NCBI GenBank assembly: GCA_938020505.1
Contig: CALIHR010000055.1
Span: 62,001-126,000 of the forward strand
Direction of reading: 5' to 3'
Origin: an uncultured Actinobaculum sp.
GTDB lineage: Bacteria; Actinomycetota; Actinomycetes; Actinomycetales; Actinomycetaceae
Length of the DNA: 64,000 nucleotides
The stretch's first letter is position 1. Each line of letters starts with the position of its first letter. This document shows positions 52,199 through 61,500 of the stretch, in pieces. The translations under genes and the position numbers were made by a program. The notes beneath the pieces are model-generated. The model had not been told where the DNA came from, ran no database searches, and saw only the letters and a program-made list of their open reading frames with translations.

Positions 52199-53542
52199 AT
52201 GCTTCTCTTGAGTTTTACAGTGCGCAATCACAAAAGCATCCGGGATGAGATCACCGTTGATCTCGCGCGCCCAGAATTACAATCTCTTCGCGCGCCCAAC
52301 GATGATTGGAAATCGGTTGTGTACCCTCTGGCAGGGATTTTCGGCGGCAACGCGACAGGAAAGTCCGCATTGCTGAATGCAATTCGCTACGCTTTTACGG
52401 CAATTTCTTTGTCCTCAACAACTTGGCAGGCGTCTAAATCAATGCCGCGAGCGCCCTTCCTGCTTGACGGGGCGATGCAGACCTCATCAAGCGCCTACGA
52501 GCTCGATTTCATCCATGAGGGACACCGCCACACCTATGGTTTCGAGGCGGATGCCGAGGGGATCAAACGCGAATGGCTACGCTATGTACCCACGTCTCGA
52601 TGGCGAACCCTGCTTGAACGCAACCGAGACGCGAACACATTGAAGTTCGATCCGAGTTTGCGCACAAAGTTGGAGGTCACCCCGCGCGAACTCGTGCTCA
52701 GCCGTGCACTGCTGCTTCCCGACTCTCCTTTACACGCCATAGCGTACGACTTGACCTCGAGTTTTGACTACGTCTTAGTCAATGACCGCCACCGAGAACG
52801 GCGTCTTTCGGGAATCGCGGACTCTCTTGCAGAGGGGAGAATCACCTTTACAGATCTCGAAGCGCTTCTTAGGGTCAGCGACATCGGTGTCGAAAAAGTC
52901 GGCATCAAAGAAACCAATTTGCCCGAGCATCTGCGCCAACTCCACGACTTGCTGCTGAAACGTCGTCTCCCTAAAGGCCCAGACGACGGTGCTGCGCACC
53001 CTGACGATGCGGATGATGACGGCAACCTAAACGAGGCCGATGGCAACCTGGCGCAAATCATTGTGCGGCATCTCGTTTTCACCCACCACAGTGCAGCCGA
53101 CCAATGCCCTGAATTCTCTGTAAAAGATGAGAGCGACGGAACCGTCGCGTGGCTCTCCATAGCGGTACCAGCACTCAAGGCGCTGCGAAAAGGCGGATTG
53201 CTTCTCATTGACGAGATCGACGCGAGTTTGCATCCTCACTTGCTTGACTTGCTTCTTGACGCGTTCGCGAATCCGTCGATCAATGCGAAGCAAGCACAAC
53301 TCATCTTCACCAGTCACGAGTCCTACATTCTCTCACCGTTGAGCGAGGTAGAGCTGGAGCCCGAGCAAGTCTGGTTCACTGACAAGACCTATAAAGGTGT
53401 TACCGAGCTGACTTGCTTGGCTGACTTCCCAAAGCATGCCGACGCAAACGTGGCGAAGCGTTACCTCAACGGGAGGTACGGCGGGATTCCGCGGCTTTCC
53501 CCAAACACTTTGGCGGCGCTTGTTGATTCTGAGGCGCATTAA
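52199..53542 (+). CDS. RloA-like AAA/ABC-type ATPase of an AbiL-like defence pair
   Basis: A 447-residue ATPase of the AAA_15/AAA_21 type: FTVRNHKSIRDEITVDL opening, Walker A FGGNATGKSALLNAIRY, signature-like region SDGTVAWLSIAVPALKAL, Walker B GGLLLIDEIDASLHPHL and the switch SHESYILSP. It lies two bases before a RloB gene, so the pair is the RloA/RloB (AbiLi/AbiLii) arrangement, known to abort phage infection. A GATAGT box ends eight bases before ATG 52199. Base composition is lower in GC than the chromosome. No lesion is seen. Confidence 0.9.
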   Translation: MLLLSFTVRNHKSIRDEITVDLARPELQSLRAPNDDWKSVVYPLAGIFGGNATGKSALLNAIRYAFTAISLSSTTWQASKSMPRAPFLLDGAMQTSSSAYELDFIHEGHRHTYGFEADAEGIKREWLRYVPTSRWRTLLERNRDANTLKFDPSLRTKLEVTPRELVLSRALLLPDSPLHAIAYDLTSSFDYVLVNDRHRERRLSGIADSLAEGRITFTDLEALLRVSDIGVEKVGIKETNLPEHLRQLHDLLLKRRLPKGPDDGAAHPDDADDDGNLNEADGNLAQIIVRHLVFTHHSAADQCPEFSVKDESDGTVAWLSIAVPALKALRKGGLLLIDEIDASLHPHLLDLLLDAFANPSINAKQAQLIFTSHESYILSPLSEVELEPEQVWFTDKTYKGVTELTCLADFPKHADANVAKRYLNGRYGGIPRLSPNTLAALVDSEAH

Positions 53543-53544
53543 AG

Positions 53545-54150
53545 GTGGCGGCGCAGAGGAGAAACGGGCGCGTTTCACGATCCGCTCGGCAGCCGGCATG
53601 GCGCATCCTGGTGGTCACGGAAGGGACGCGAACGGAACCCCAATACGTTGAAGGTCTAAATCAGCACTTACGCAGTACGGGTGCGACTACCGCTGTGAAG
53701 ACTGTCTCCGTGGGCAAAGACCCGCTGAAAGTCGTCGAAAAGTGTGTTGAAATCCGCGACAAAGCAACGAAGAAGGGGAAAGACTACGACATCTGCATCT
53801 GCCTTGTGGACGTCGATCAGCACCTAACGCTCGACAAAGCCTGCCGCGTAGCTTCTCGTGAATCGATCCTACTGCTCATCTCAAATCTCAAGTTCGAGGT
53901 TTGGCTGCGTTGGCATGTCGAAGAAAAGCTCTCGGCCCTGAACACAACACAACTTGACGATCTCACAGCAAAGCTAGGCCTGGTGACTGAGAAGAAGCTT
54001 GCGCACGCCTTCCCGTTCCACGCTGTGCACCAAGCCTGCAGGATCGCCCGCAAAGCAGACCCTGATTTGGAGGACGGAAGGAAAGGCCCCAACCCCTCTT
54101 CAGCGATGCCGATCCTTGTGGACATTATGGAGGGACGCCGAAGAAAGTGA
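53545..54150 (+). CDS. RloB-family (AbiLii-like) TOPRIM-type protein
   Basis: GTG 53545 follows the RloA stop by two bases, so translation is coupled. The 201-residue protein has RILVVTEGTRTEPQYVEGLN (the RloB glutamate motif), DYDICICLVDVDQHLTLDKA (acidic DxD) and SNLKFEVWLRWHVEEKL, all typical. RloB is a small TOPRIM-like nuclease partner activated through the ATPase. The acidic residues expected for metal binding are intact, so the system may be active. Confidence 0.9.
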   Translation: MAAQRRNGRVSRSARQPAWRILVVTEGTRTEPQYVEGLNQHLRSTGATTAVKTVSVGKDPLKVVEKCVEIRDKATKKGKDYDICICLVDVDQHLTLDKACRVASRESILLLISNLKFEVWLRWHVEEKLSALNTTQLDDLTAKLGLVTEKKLAHAFPFHAVHQACRIARKADPDLEDGRKGPNPSSAMPILVDIMEGRRRK

Positions 54151-54538
54151 TGCGCCAGTGCAGGCGGACCGGACGACCCTTCGCCCCGTCTCTGCCGCAC
54201 GCAATACACAACCGGATTCGTTGCGAAGCTGCCCCTGCGAGACGCACCCCTCGCTCTGCCGTTTGGCAATCATGGACGCGATCGTAGCGTACATGCCCCA
54301 CTTTTGCACCGTTTGATAAGCCGAGCTAAAGTCCCACCACCTCGAAACCAGAGAACAATCACCCCCGTGATGCGTGCACCTCTTAGAATTAGCCAGTTTC
54401 CCGCTCAAACCCCCGCAAACAACCTACTCTCGCGCCCGCAAACCCCTCACTTCATCTTCTGCAGATTCTTCAGTTAAAGCCCTGCGGATTCCCCAACGGA
54501 GCCACCGCGCGACCCAAACTTGCATATAGACTGGCGCC
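54151..54538. other. Intergenic region after the RloAB pair
   Basis: No gene is seen in 388 bases. There is no clear terminator hairpin. A TATA-like CATATAG at about 54,523 precedes the DUF4143 start at 54539 by some 12 bases and may be its -10 box. Confidence 0.4.
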
Positions 54539-55807
54539 ATGGATACCGGCGAAGTCACCGGAATCAGCTATTTGCCGCGCGCCGTGGACCCGCTCATGAT
54601 TCGCGTGCTTGACTCAGCTGGTGCAGCCATTCTGGAAGGCCCTCGCGGCTGCGGCAAGACCATGACGGGCCTTGCACACGCGTCGTCCTACACGCTGCTA
54701 GACACACCAGAGGCACAAACTGCGGCCGAGATCGATCCGCATCTGCTGCTGGCCGGGGCCTCCCCTCGCCTTCTCGACGAATGGCAGCTGATCCCCCAGA
54801 TCTGGAATCTGGCGCGCAGAGAGGTCGATTTTTCCTCCGAATCTGGACGCTTCATCCTCACGGGTTCGGCCGTTCCTGCCGCCGACCCAATCCGGCACAC
54901 TGGCGCAGCGCGCTTCATTCGAGTCCGTCAGCGCACCATGACCTGGGCAGAAAAGGAGAACAGACTCGACGACGGCGGAGTGTCGCTAAGCGCGCTGTTC
55001 GAAGGCGAGTCACCGCAACCCTCAATGTCCGCAGCCCCGCTTGAGCACATTGTCCAGAATGTCTTGCGCCCCGGATTCCCCGGTCTGCTGAGCGCGCCGT
55101 CGGATATCGCAGCACGGAGCATGGAGAGCTACATCAAGGACATCGCGACCACCGACATCAACAGGCTCGCGAATCTGCGCTCGGAACCCGCAGTCGTCGA
55201 ACAGCTCATTGCCTCGCTGGCCCGTTCCTCCGCGAGCGAGGTTTCCCAGGCGACGCTGCGCAAAGACATTTCGCGGACGCTCTCCGCGCCTTCCGAGGGC
55301 ACAACTGCCAAGCTCCTCGAGCTGCTAGAGCGAGTCTTCCTGCTAGAGAAAATCCAGCCATGGGCCATTTCCCTACGGTCCAAGGCTCGTCTGCGCCGTT
55401 CGCCCAAGTATCACCTGGCGGACCCCGCGCTGGCCGCCGCAGCTCTGCAAGCCGACGCCAACCGACTGAGCGCGGACCTAGAAACGCTCGGTTTCCTCTT
55501 TAAATCTGCAGTCGTCCACGACCTGCTCGTCTACGCGGAGGCCCTGGGCGGACACGTACATCACTATCGCGACTCCAACGGGCACAAGATCGATGCGGTT
55601 CTGACGATGCCCAACGGAAGCTGGGCAGCCATCGAGGTGAAGCTCGGCGGCGGGCAAGCACAGCGCGGAGCCGAGAGCCTCGCCTGCGCCGTCGACCAGA
55701 TCGACGCCGCACCGCCGACTTTCAAAGCGGTGATCACAGGAACCGGCTTCACGGCGACCCTGCCCGACGGCACGATCACCTTCCCGCTGTACGCGCTCCG
55801 GCCTTGA
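54539..55807 (+). CDS. AAA ATPase with DUF4143 domain (first)
   Basis: A 422-residue protein. The P-loop is AAILEGPRGCGKTMTGLAHA, Walker B is SPRLLDEWQLIPQIWNLARR, and the sensor is SGRFILTGSAVPAADPIRHT. The DUF4143 part includes ENVLRPGFPG-like VLRPGFPGLL and the C-terminal PD-(D/E)XK-like HKIDAVLTMPNGSWAAIEVK. Such ATPases are common in bacteroidetes and actinobacteria, are often in variable regions, and their role is not settled. It converges with the Abi_2 gene. It appears complete. Confidence 0.88.
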   Translation: MDTGEVTGISYLPRAVDPLMIRVLDSAGAAILEGPRGCGKTMTGLAHASSYTLLDTPEAQTAAEIDPHLLLAGASPRLLDEWQLIPQIWNLARREVDFSSESGRFILTGSAVPAADPIRHTGAARFIRVRQRTMTWAEKENRLDDGGVSLSALFEGESPQPSMSAAPLEHIVQNVLRPGFPGLLSAPSDIAARSMESYIKDIATTDINRLANLRSEPAVVEQLIASLARSSASEVSQATLRKDISRTLSAPSEGTTAKLLELLERVFLLEKIQPWAISLRSKARLRRSPKYHLADPALAAAALQADANRLSADLETLGFLFKSAVVHDLLVYAEALGGHVHHYRDSNGHKIDAVLTMPNGSWAAIEVKLGGGQAQRGAESLACAVDQIDAAPPTFKAVITGTGFTATLPDGTITFPLYALRP

Positions 55808-55951
55808 ACGCAGCCGCATACCGTTACGATTTGGTCAATCTGGGGAGCGAGCGATGTCGCTCCTGAGCGAATCCGCGTAAGGAACTCTCAAATACTAAAG
55901 CAGGGCCGAGAAACAGATGAGAGGTTCCCTATACGTCTGTCACTAAACAAG

Positions 55952-56854
55952 TTAAAGAATGGGACGATAGTACCCATCGACCAGACTCGGATTCGAGTGG
56001 ATGAGGTTGAGCAGGCTATCCGAGTAACTATTGCTCTTTTCGATTTGATCGACTAGTCCGGCCAGAAGAGTAAGTGCCGCTGCTGGTGTCGTTGTCGAAA
56101 GGTACTTTCGTTTAACACGAAGAGCCACCGCCGGGAGAGTCACATGCCCTTCAAATCGACGATTCCACAAGCGTCCATGGTGCGCCGCTATATTTCGTAT
56201 GAAAGTAATGTTTTGAATGGCTTGAAGAAGCTTAGACTCATCTTCAAGCTCGAGAGATTTCGTTACCGGGGCCAGGACGCTCTTGTCACGAAGCGCGCGT
56301 AAGAACCGTGAGAAAGTCCCAATGGAAACCACTTCAATTGCTGCCCAGAAAGGAACGGGCTCCTCTTGCGTCACGTAATGTTGGATAAAAATTTCGTGTC
56401 GTTTCTGAATATCTTTGAAACTCTTCAGAACTGTTTCTCGGTTTGCGAATTCCTTCTGCCAACGGTCGTGAGCACCAACATCACCCGGATCTGGCTCCGA
56501 CCCCACAGGAAGATACAGACTTCTATCGAGGTAAGCATCTCCCCCGCCAACTAACTTCGCGAAATTGTAGGCAACTCGGCCGCGAAGCGTTGGCTCAAGA
56601 ACGCCGATCCCGTCAAGCACGCTGTTCCGCACAGCACGATCGAGATCGTAAATCTCCATCAGTTTCATGGCAGTCGTGCCCGAAACGTAGCGCTCGGCAT
56701 CGCGTTCATAGAAGCACCTGGCGTAGCCACTTACCCGATAGTAGTTGCTCGAATAGAGGAAAGCGGCAAAGCGCTCAGACGATACAGGGCCCAAATCCAG
56801 CCCTCGCTCAACGTGCTTCTGAACCTGACTCTTGAGGTCTATCCACTTCTTCAT
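55952..56854 (-). CDS. Abi_2 (AbiD/AbiF) HEPN-domain protein
   Basis: ATG 56854 is chosen because the family begins with a lead like KKWIDLKSQVQKHVERGLDL; an upstream ATG at 56938 would add an unrelated 28-residue leader. The 300-residue protein has SSNYYRVSGYARCFYERDAE, EIYDLDRAVRNSVLDGIGVL and the HEPN ribonuclease motif FIRNIAAHHGRLWNRRF (R-x4-H). Family members cleave RNA and cause abortive infection. A hairpin lies 24 bases upstream. GC content is low relative to the chromosome, suggesting transfer. No antitoxin protein is adjacent. Confidence 0.9.
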   Translation of the reverse strand: MKKWIDLKSQVQKHVERGLDLGPVSSERFAAFLYSSNYYRVSGYARCFYERDAERYVSGTTAMKLMEIYDLDRAVRNSVLDGIGVLEPTLRGRVAYNFAKLVGGGDAYLDRSLYLPVGSEPDPGDVGAHDRWQKEFANRETVLKSFKDIQKRHEIFIQHYVTQEEPVPFWAAIEVVSIGTFSRFLRALRDKSVLAPVTKSLELEDESKLLQAIQNITFIRNIAAHHGRLWNRRFEGHVTLPAVALRVKRKYLSTTTPAAALTLLAGLVDQIEKSNSYSDSLLNLIHSNPSLVDGYYRPIL

Positions 56855-56877
56855 TCTGCCGCCCTTGAAAACGAAGA

Positions 56878-56903
56878 GCCCACCCGGCTTATACCGAGTG
56901 GGC
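56878..56903 (-). promoter_or_regulatory. Hairpin before the Abi_2 gene (attenuator or small RNA end)
   Basis: In the minus-strand RNA a ten-pair stem (GCCCACUCGG with CCGGGUGGGC, one G-U pair) closes a six-base loop and is followed by UCUUCGUUUUC. It stands about 24 bases before the start codon. It could be an attenuator or the 3' end of a small RNA encoded in the preceding 180 bases. Confidence 0.55.
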
Positions 56904-57083
56904 CCGAATGTTGCAACCAGTTTACAGACTCGTGACATAGAAAGCAAGATAAGCCACGCAAGTCCAACTTATACATCAACTCCACACCAGACGCTGAGGT
57001 GCGTTTGCACACAAGATCAACAATTTTTCTCACGATGCTGTGAAAACTGGCTCACAAGTATGACGAGCATACCATTGACGCAA

Positions 57084-58355
57084 TCACACGCCGATCAAGG
57101 CAAGCGGTACGACGCCGATGCCGTCGCGGCGGCGGTAGGCTGCGGTCCCGGTATTGACGATGATCGAGTCGATCAATCGCTGGCCCATTTGCTTGCGCAA
57201 CCATTGAAGGTGCTTGGTGTCGCCGTCGTCGACGGCACCGGCAGCCTTGACCTCGATCGCCAGGACGGCGCCATCTTCACGAGTGACGACCAGATCGACC
57301 TCGTGGTCGCCGTCGCGTGTGCGGAGGTGCCCGACGTCGGCTTCAGCAGCTTGCGCCGCAACGCGGATGCACAATGTCGCCAGCGACTCGAACATGCTTC
57401 CGAGCACGGCCCTCTCTTCGGGCCCGACAGAACCGCCTCCAGTTCCCAGGAGCTTCGCTTCGTTCAGGCCGAGGAGACGAGCGGCGAGCGCGGGATCGGC
57501 GAGGTGATGCTTCGGAGAACGAGCGAGTCGCGTGAACTGGCTGCCGCCGAGCTCCCAAGCGGGCACCGGATCGAGAAGCCATAAAGATTCCAGCACTCGC
57601 CGGTACCCGTCCGCCGTAGAACGAGCCGGTTTGTCGCCCTGCCCCGGGGTGGCAGCGTCAAGAATCTGTGAGTACCCAGCCGTGCTGGAGGTGGCTGCCG
57701 CGTAAGCCCGCAGCCATGCCATCAGCGCATCCGGTCTGCGGACAGCGAGCCCTTGCTCGGGCACGTCACGGTCAACCGCATTGCGAAGGTAAGAGTCAAG
57801 CTGAAAACGCCGAGCACGGCCACTGAGCGAACGGAGAGCGGGAAAGCCGGACGCCAGAATCTCCTCGACATACCTCGACAGCCCCACATCGGTTTGCCCG
57901 TGAAGCTGCTCGCGACCGCCCTCTAAAAGGTGCGTCAGGCTCACGGCCGGCTCCCCAACCCCTCTTTCCTCAAGAGTCATAGGGCGCATGCGAAGCCTGC
58001 CGATTCGGCCTGCGCCCGAGTGAGCGGTTGCACCGGCCCGGGGCGTCGCACTTCCCGCCAAAAGGAACTGGCCTCCTGAAGGATCCCGATCGGCTGCATG
58101 GCGGACGACGTCCCACACCTCTGGCACGTTCTGCCACTCGTCAATAAGCAGGGGACGCGGACGAGATAGGAGCAGCTCAGGATCGGCCTCAAGGGGCACA
58201 CGCTCCGCCGTCCTGTCCAGATTCACGATGTCCGCAGCCCGTTGAGCGGCCGTCGTCGTCTTGCCGACGGCTTTGGGGCCGTCAAGCGCTATTGCGGCGA
58301 CGTGAGGAAACAGGTCATCGAGTTCCAGATCAACGGTCCGACGCACGTAAACCAT
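57084..58355 (-). CDS. AAA ATPase with DUF4143 domain (second)
   Basis: A 423-residue paralogue type, only distantly similar to the one at 54539. P-loop: VAAIALDGPKAVGKTTTAAQ; Walker B: RPLLIDEWQNVPEVWDVVRH; sensor: GGQFLLAGSATPRAGATAHS. DUF4143: VEEILASGFPALRSLSGRAR and RFQLDSYLRNAVDRDVPEQG; C-terminal nuclease-like HEVDLVVTREDGAVLAIEVK. It is complete. The region just upstream of its start carries an array of palindromes, probable binding sites. Confidence 0.9.
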   Translation of the reverse strand: MVYVRRTVDLELDDLFPHVAAIALDGPKAVGKTTTAAQRAADIVNLDRTAERVPLEADPELLLSRPRPLLIDEWQNVPEVWDVVRHAADRDPSGGQFLLAGSATPRAGATAHSGAGRIGRLRMRPMTLEERGVGEPAVSLTHLLEGGREQLHGQTDVGLSRYVEEILASGFPALRSLSGRARRFQLDSYLRNAVDRDVPEQGLAVRRPDALMAWLRAYAAATSSTAGYSQILDAATPGQGDKPARSTADGYRRVLESLWLLDPVPAWELGGSQFTRLARSPKHHLADPALAARLLGLNEAKLLGTGGGSVGPEERAVLGSMFESLATLCIRVAAQAAEADVGHLRTRDGDHEVDLVVTREDGAVLAIEVKAAGAVDDGDTKHLQWLRKQMGQRLIDSIIVNTGTAAYRRRDGIGVVPLALIGV

Positions 58356-58367
58356 GGTTCAATCATA

Positions 58368-58451
58368 CAGATCGCGAGATCTGAATCAGGCAAATCGCGG
58401 GATTTGAATCAGGCAAATCGCGGGATTTGAATCAGGCAAATCGCAGAAAGG
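58368..58451 (-). repeat. Operator-like palindrome array upstream of the DUF4143 gene
   Basis: A palindrome CAGATCGCGAGATCTG at 58368-58383 is followed by tandem 23-base units (from 58383, 58406 and 58429), each containing AAATCGCGGGATTT, an inverted repeat; the last unit is degenerate. The array starts 13 bases upstream of the start codon at 58355 and is placed for repression or autoregulation. A GC-rich loop CGCG in a weak palindrome is the shared core. Confidence 0.75.
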
Positions 58452-58601
58452 GAACCGGGCCGGCAGCCGGACGAGGCCACCGTCTTTCACGGGTGTGACT
58501 ACTGGGCTTGCCTCTGGTCCGTTGTGCTGGCTCCATTCCTCGGCAAGTTCGATAGTCACTGTAGACAAGAAATATTCCGAACAATCTAAGCCGAGCACCA
58601 C
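58386..58601 (-). CDS. Possible small protein or gene fragment
   Basis: GTG 58601 with AGGGGCGG upstream opens a 71-codon frame. Its first 55 residues look protein-like (TVTIELAEEWSQHNGPEASP, VVTPVKDGGLVRLPARFPF), but the end is read through the palindrome array, so the natural C-terminus is in doubt. I do not recognise it; it may be the 3' relic of a former gene. Confidence 0.25.
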   Translation of the reverse strand: MVLGLDCSEYFLSTVTIELAEEWSQHNGPEASPVVTPVKDGGLVRLPARFPFCDLPDSNPAICLIQIPRFA

Positions 58602-58717
58602 ATGACCGCCCCTTCTAGGAATTCATTCTTTGCATCAATTTATTCGACAGACACCCATAGTTTTAGATATTAAGTCAGGCCCTCTCAATTAGATTCAAAC
58701 TTTAGAGATGCTTTTCC

Positions 58718-59311
58718 TTAGAGTCTTTCTGCCGCTTCGCCGATCGGCACATCTTCTGCGAGATCAACCTCGTACCAGTGTTTCGGGTTGCGTCGACATT
58801 TGAGAACCGATGTACGTTCCATAACTTCACGCTCCCACTGACCGTCATCACCAACATAATCGACCCACTCTGTCGACATCATACAATATTTCAATCTTCC
58901 ATAACAAACCGGATATCTTCCGGCATTAAACTCTTCAAAAGTTATCCTGCGTCCCTTCCCGCTCACCGACCAGCCAAACCTAAGTGGCCACCTTGTCTCA
59001 GTTTTAGCCATTCGCCACAGTCTAACTATTAAGCTTCCGACCATTATCAGAATTATTAAAAATAAAAAATTCCACAAAATAAAGTATCTAACCTCGGTAA
59101 AGTCTCTAACGACAAATAACTCACGAATACCTTTGACAATGCCCCCAATAGGAAAACAAGCAAGAACAGCCAGAACTGTGCCAATCCAGGTCAAAACAGC
59201 CAAGGTAAAAGGGCTTCTCCATTTAGGAACAGCTTCATACCTAGCAGGAGATTGGACTGGTTCCACCGAATTAAATATTAAGATCACGCCCTGCCTGATA
59301 TATACTTCCAT
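58718..59311 (-). CDS. AT-rich membrane protein, likely second half of the zinc-ribbon gene
   Basis: A 197-codon frame. It begins in the middle of the preceding zinc-ribbon frame (overlap 59271-59311), and its first 15 codons are probably not natural. From about NSVEPVQSPARYEAVPKWRS on it reads like a continuation of the upstream frame. Two strong membrane helices (TLAVLTWIGTVLAVLACFPI and YFILWNFLFLIILIMVGSLI) are followed by a soluble C-terminal part with SWYEVDLAEDVPIG-like HWYEVDLAEDVPIGEAAERL. The DNA is clearly more AT-rich than its surroundings, suggesting transfer. Function unknown. Confidence 0.6.
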   Translation of the reverse strand: MEVYIRQGVILIFNSVEPVQSPARYEAVPKWRSPFTLAVLTWIGTVLAVLACFPIGGIVKGIRELFVVRDFTEVRYFILWNFLFLIILIMVGSLIVRLWRMAKTETRWPLRFGWSVSGKGRRITFEEFNAGRYPVCYGRLKYCMMSTEWVDYVGDDGQWEREVMERTSVLKCRRNPKHWYEVDLAEDVPIGEAAERL

Positions 59312-59432
59312 AGGTATCGCCCTCTACCGTGAGAGAGTTCTTTGCATCATAGGCAGTTTGCCTACCGCACTCAGAACAAAACTTGGCGGTTTCGGACATC
59401 TCCGCTCGGCACTCAGGGTTTTGGCAAATCAT
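59271..59432 (-). CDS. Zinc-ribbon protein (53 codons), upstream part of a split gene
   Basis: ATG 59432 lies eight bases after the ychF stop, with GAGGGA in between, so coupling with ychF is likely. The protein starts MICQNPECRAEMSETAKFCS and continues ECGRQTAYDAK, a Cys-x4-Cys...Cys-x2-Cys zinc ribbon, then GDTYGSIYQAGRDLNI, a motif (QAGRDL) often found in signalling and conflict proteins between a sensor and effector part. It ends at TAA 59271-59273. The next frame continues as NSVEPVQSPARY, so a one-base shift at ATTTAA would fuse them. Confidence 0.7.
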   Translation of the reverse strand: MICQNPECRAEMSETAKFCSECGRQTAYDAKNSLTVEGDTYGSIYQAGRDLNI

Positions 59433-59440
59433 CCTGTCCC

Positions 59441-60520
<1,080 letters not shown>

Positions 60521-60605
60521 GGATCGATTCTACCGGCATGTGAAGCGCCCGCGCGGGCAAGCGGCGCGAACGGCGATTGCCCCGCCTGGGCGCCCGCCGC
60601 CTCGC

Positions 60606-61433
60606 CTACATGTCCGCGACGGCCTCCGGCGACTCGGGCAGGATTTGGCCGCCGTCGACGACGATCGCCTGGCCCGTGATGTAGCGGGCGCCGTCGGAGG
60701 CGAGAAAGGCCACGGCCTCGCCGACGTCGCGCGGCTCGCCAAGATATCCAAGCGGAACCGCGGCGGCCATCCGCCGCATATACTCCTGGCCGAGCGCGAC
60801 CAGCCCCGGCGTGACGACGTTGCCCGGCATGACCGCGTTGATCGTGACGCCGTCCTTCGCCAGCTCCATCGCGGCCGAGCGAACGAAGCCCATCTGCGCC
60901 GCCTTCGTCGCCCCGTAGTGCGACCAGCCCGGGTATCCCGTGACGTTGCCTGTGATCGACGAGGTCACCACCACGCGGCCGCGCCCAGATTCTCTCAGCG
61001 CTGGCGCAGCCGCCTGCACCATGTGGATCGTGCCAGTGACGTTGACGCCGAAGATCGCAGAAATGTCCTCGTCGGCCATGTCTGCAATGCGGACCTGCGG
61101 ATAGACGCCCGCATTCGAGGCGAGCACGGACAGCCCGCCGAGGTCGCTAGCCGCACGGGCCACCGTTTCGTCGCACGCTTGACGATCCCGCACGTCCAGC
61201 GGGTATGCGGGAAAGCCGGCTGCACGGGCCTCCTCGCATTCGACGTCGGTCAAGCCGGTGACGGCGACCGCCGCGCCGCGTTCGCGCAAAACCTCGGCGA
61301 TCCCGCGTCCGATTCCGCTCGTTCCGCCCGTCACCAAAGCCGTGCGCCCTTCGAGCAAGCGGCCGCCATCCGGCGATCGTCCGCCGTCCGGAAGCCGGTC
61401 GCCTGACAGCTTGCCGTCCATTGATTCGATCAT
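60606..61433 (-). CDS. Short-chain dehydrogenase/reductase
   Basis: A 275-residue classical SDR. The first 28 residues are Gly/Asp/Arg-rich; then GRTALVTGGTSGIGRGIAEV (NAD(P) loop), VLASNAGVYPQVRIADMADE (NAG), VVVTSSITGNVTGYPGWSHY (Ser) with GATKAAQMGF (YxxxK), and a C-terminal RYITGQAIVVDGGQILPES. FabG/glucose-dehydrogenase-like. Substrate unknown. It reads into ychF with about 85 bases between. Confidence 0.92.
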   Translation of the reverse strand: MIESMDGKLSGDRLPDGGRSPDGGRLLEGRTALVTGGTSGIGRGIAEVLRERGAAVAVTGLTDVECEEARAAGFPAYPLDVRDRQACDETVARAASDLGGLSVLASNAGVYPQVRIADMADEDISAIFGVNVTGTIHMVQAAAPALRESGRGRVVVTSSITGNVTGYPGWSHYGATKAAQMGFVRSAAMELAKDGVTINAVMPGNVVTPGLVALGQEYMRRMAAAVPLGYLGEPRDVGEAVAFLASDGARYITGQAIVVDGGQILPESPEAVADM

Positions 61434-61500
61434 CGCGCCCTCCTTGTCGCGTCTTGAGGTTTGTCGCGTTTCGAGGCCTGCTGCCCTTCTAAGCTCTATG

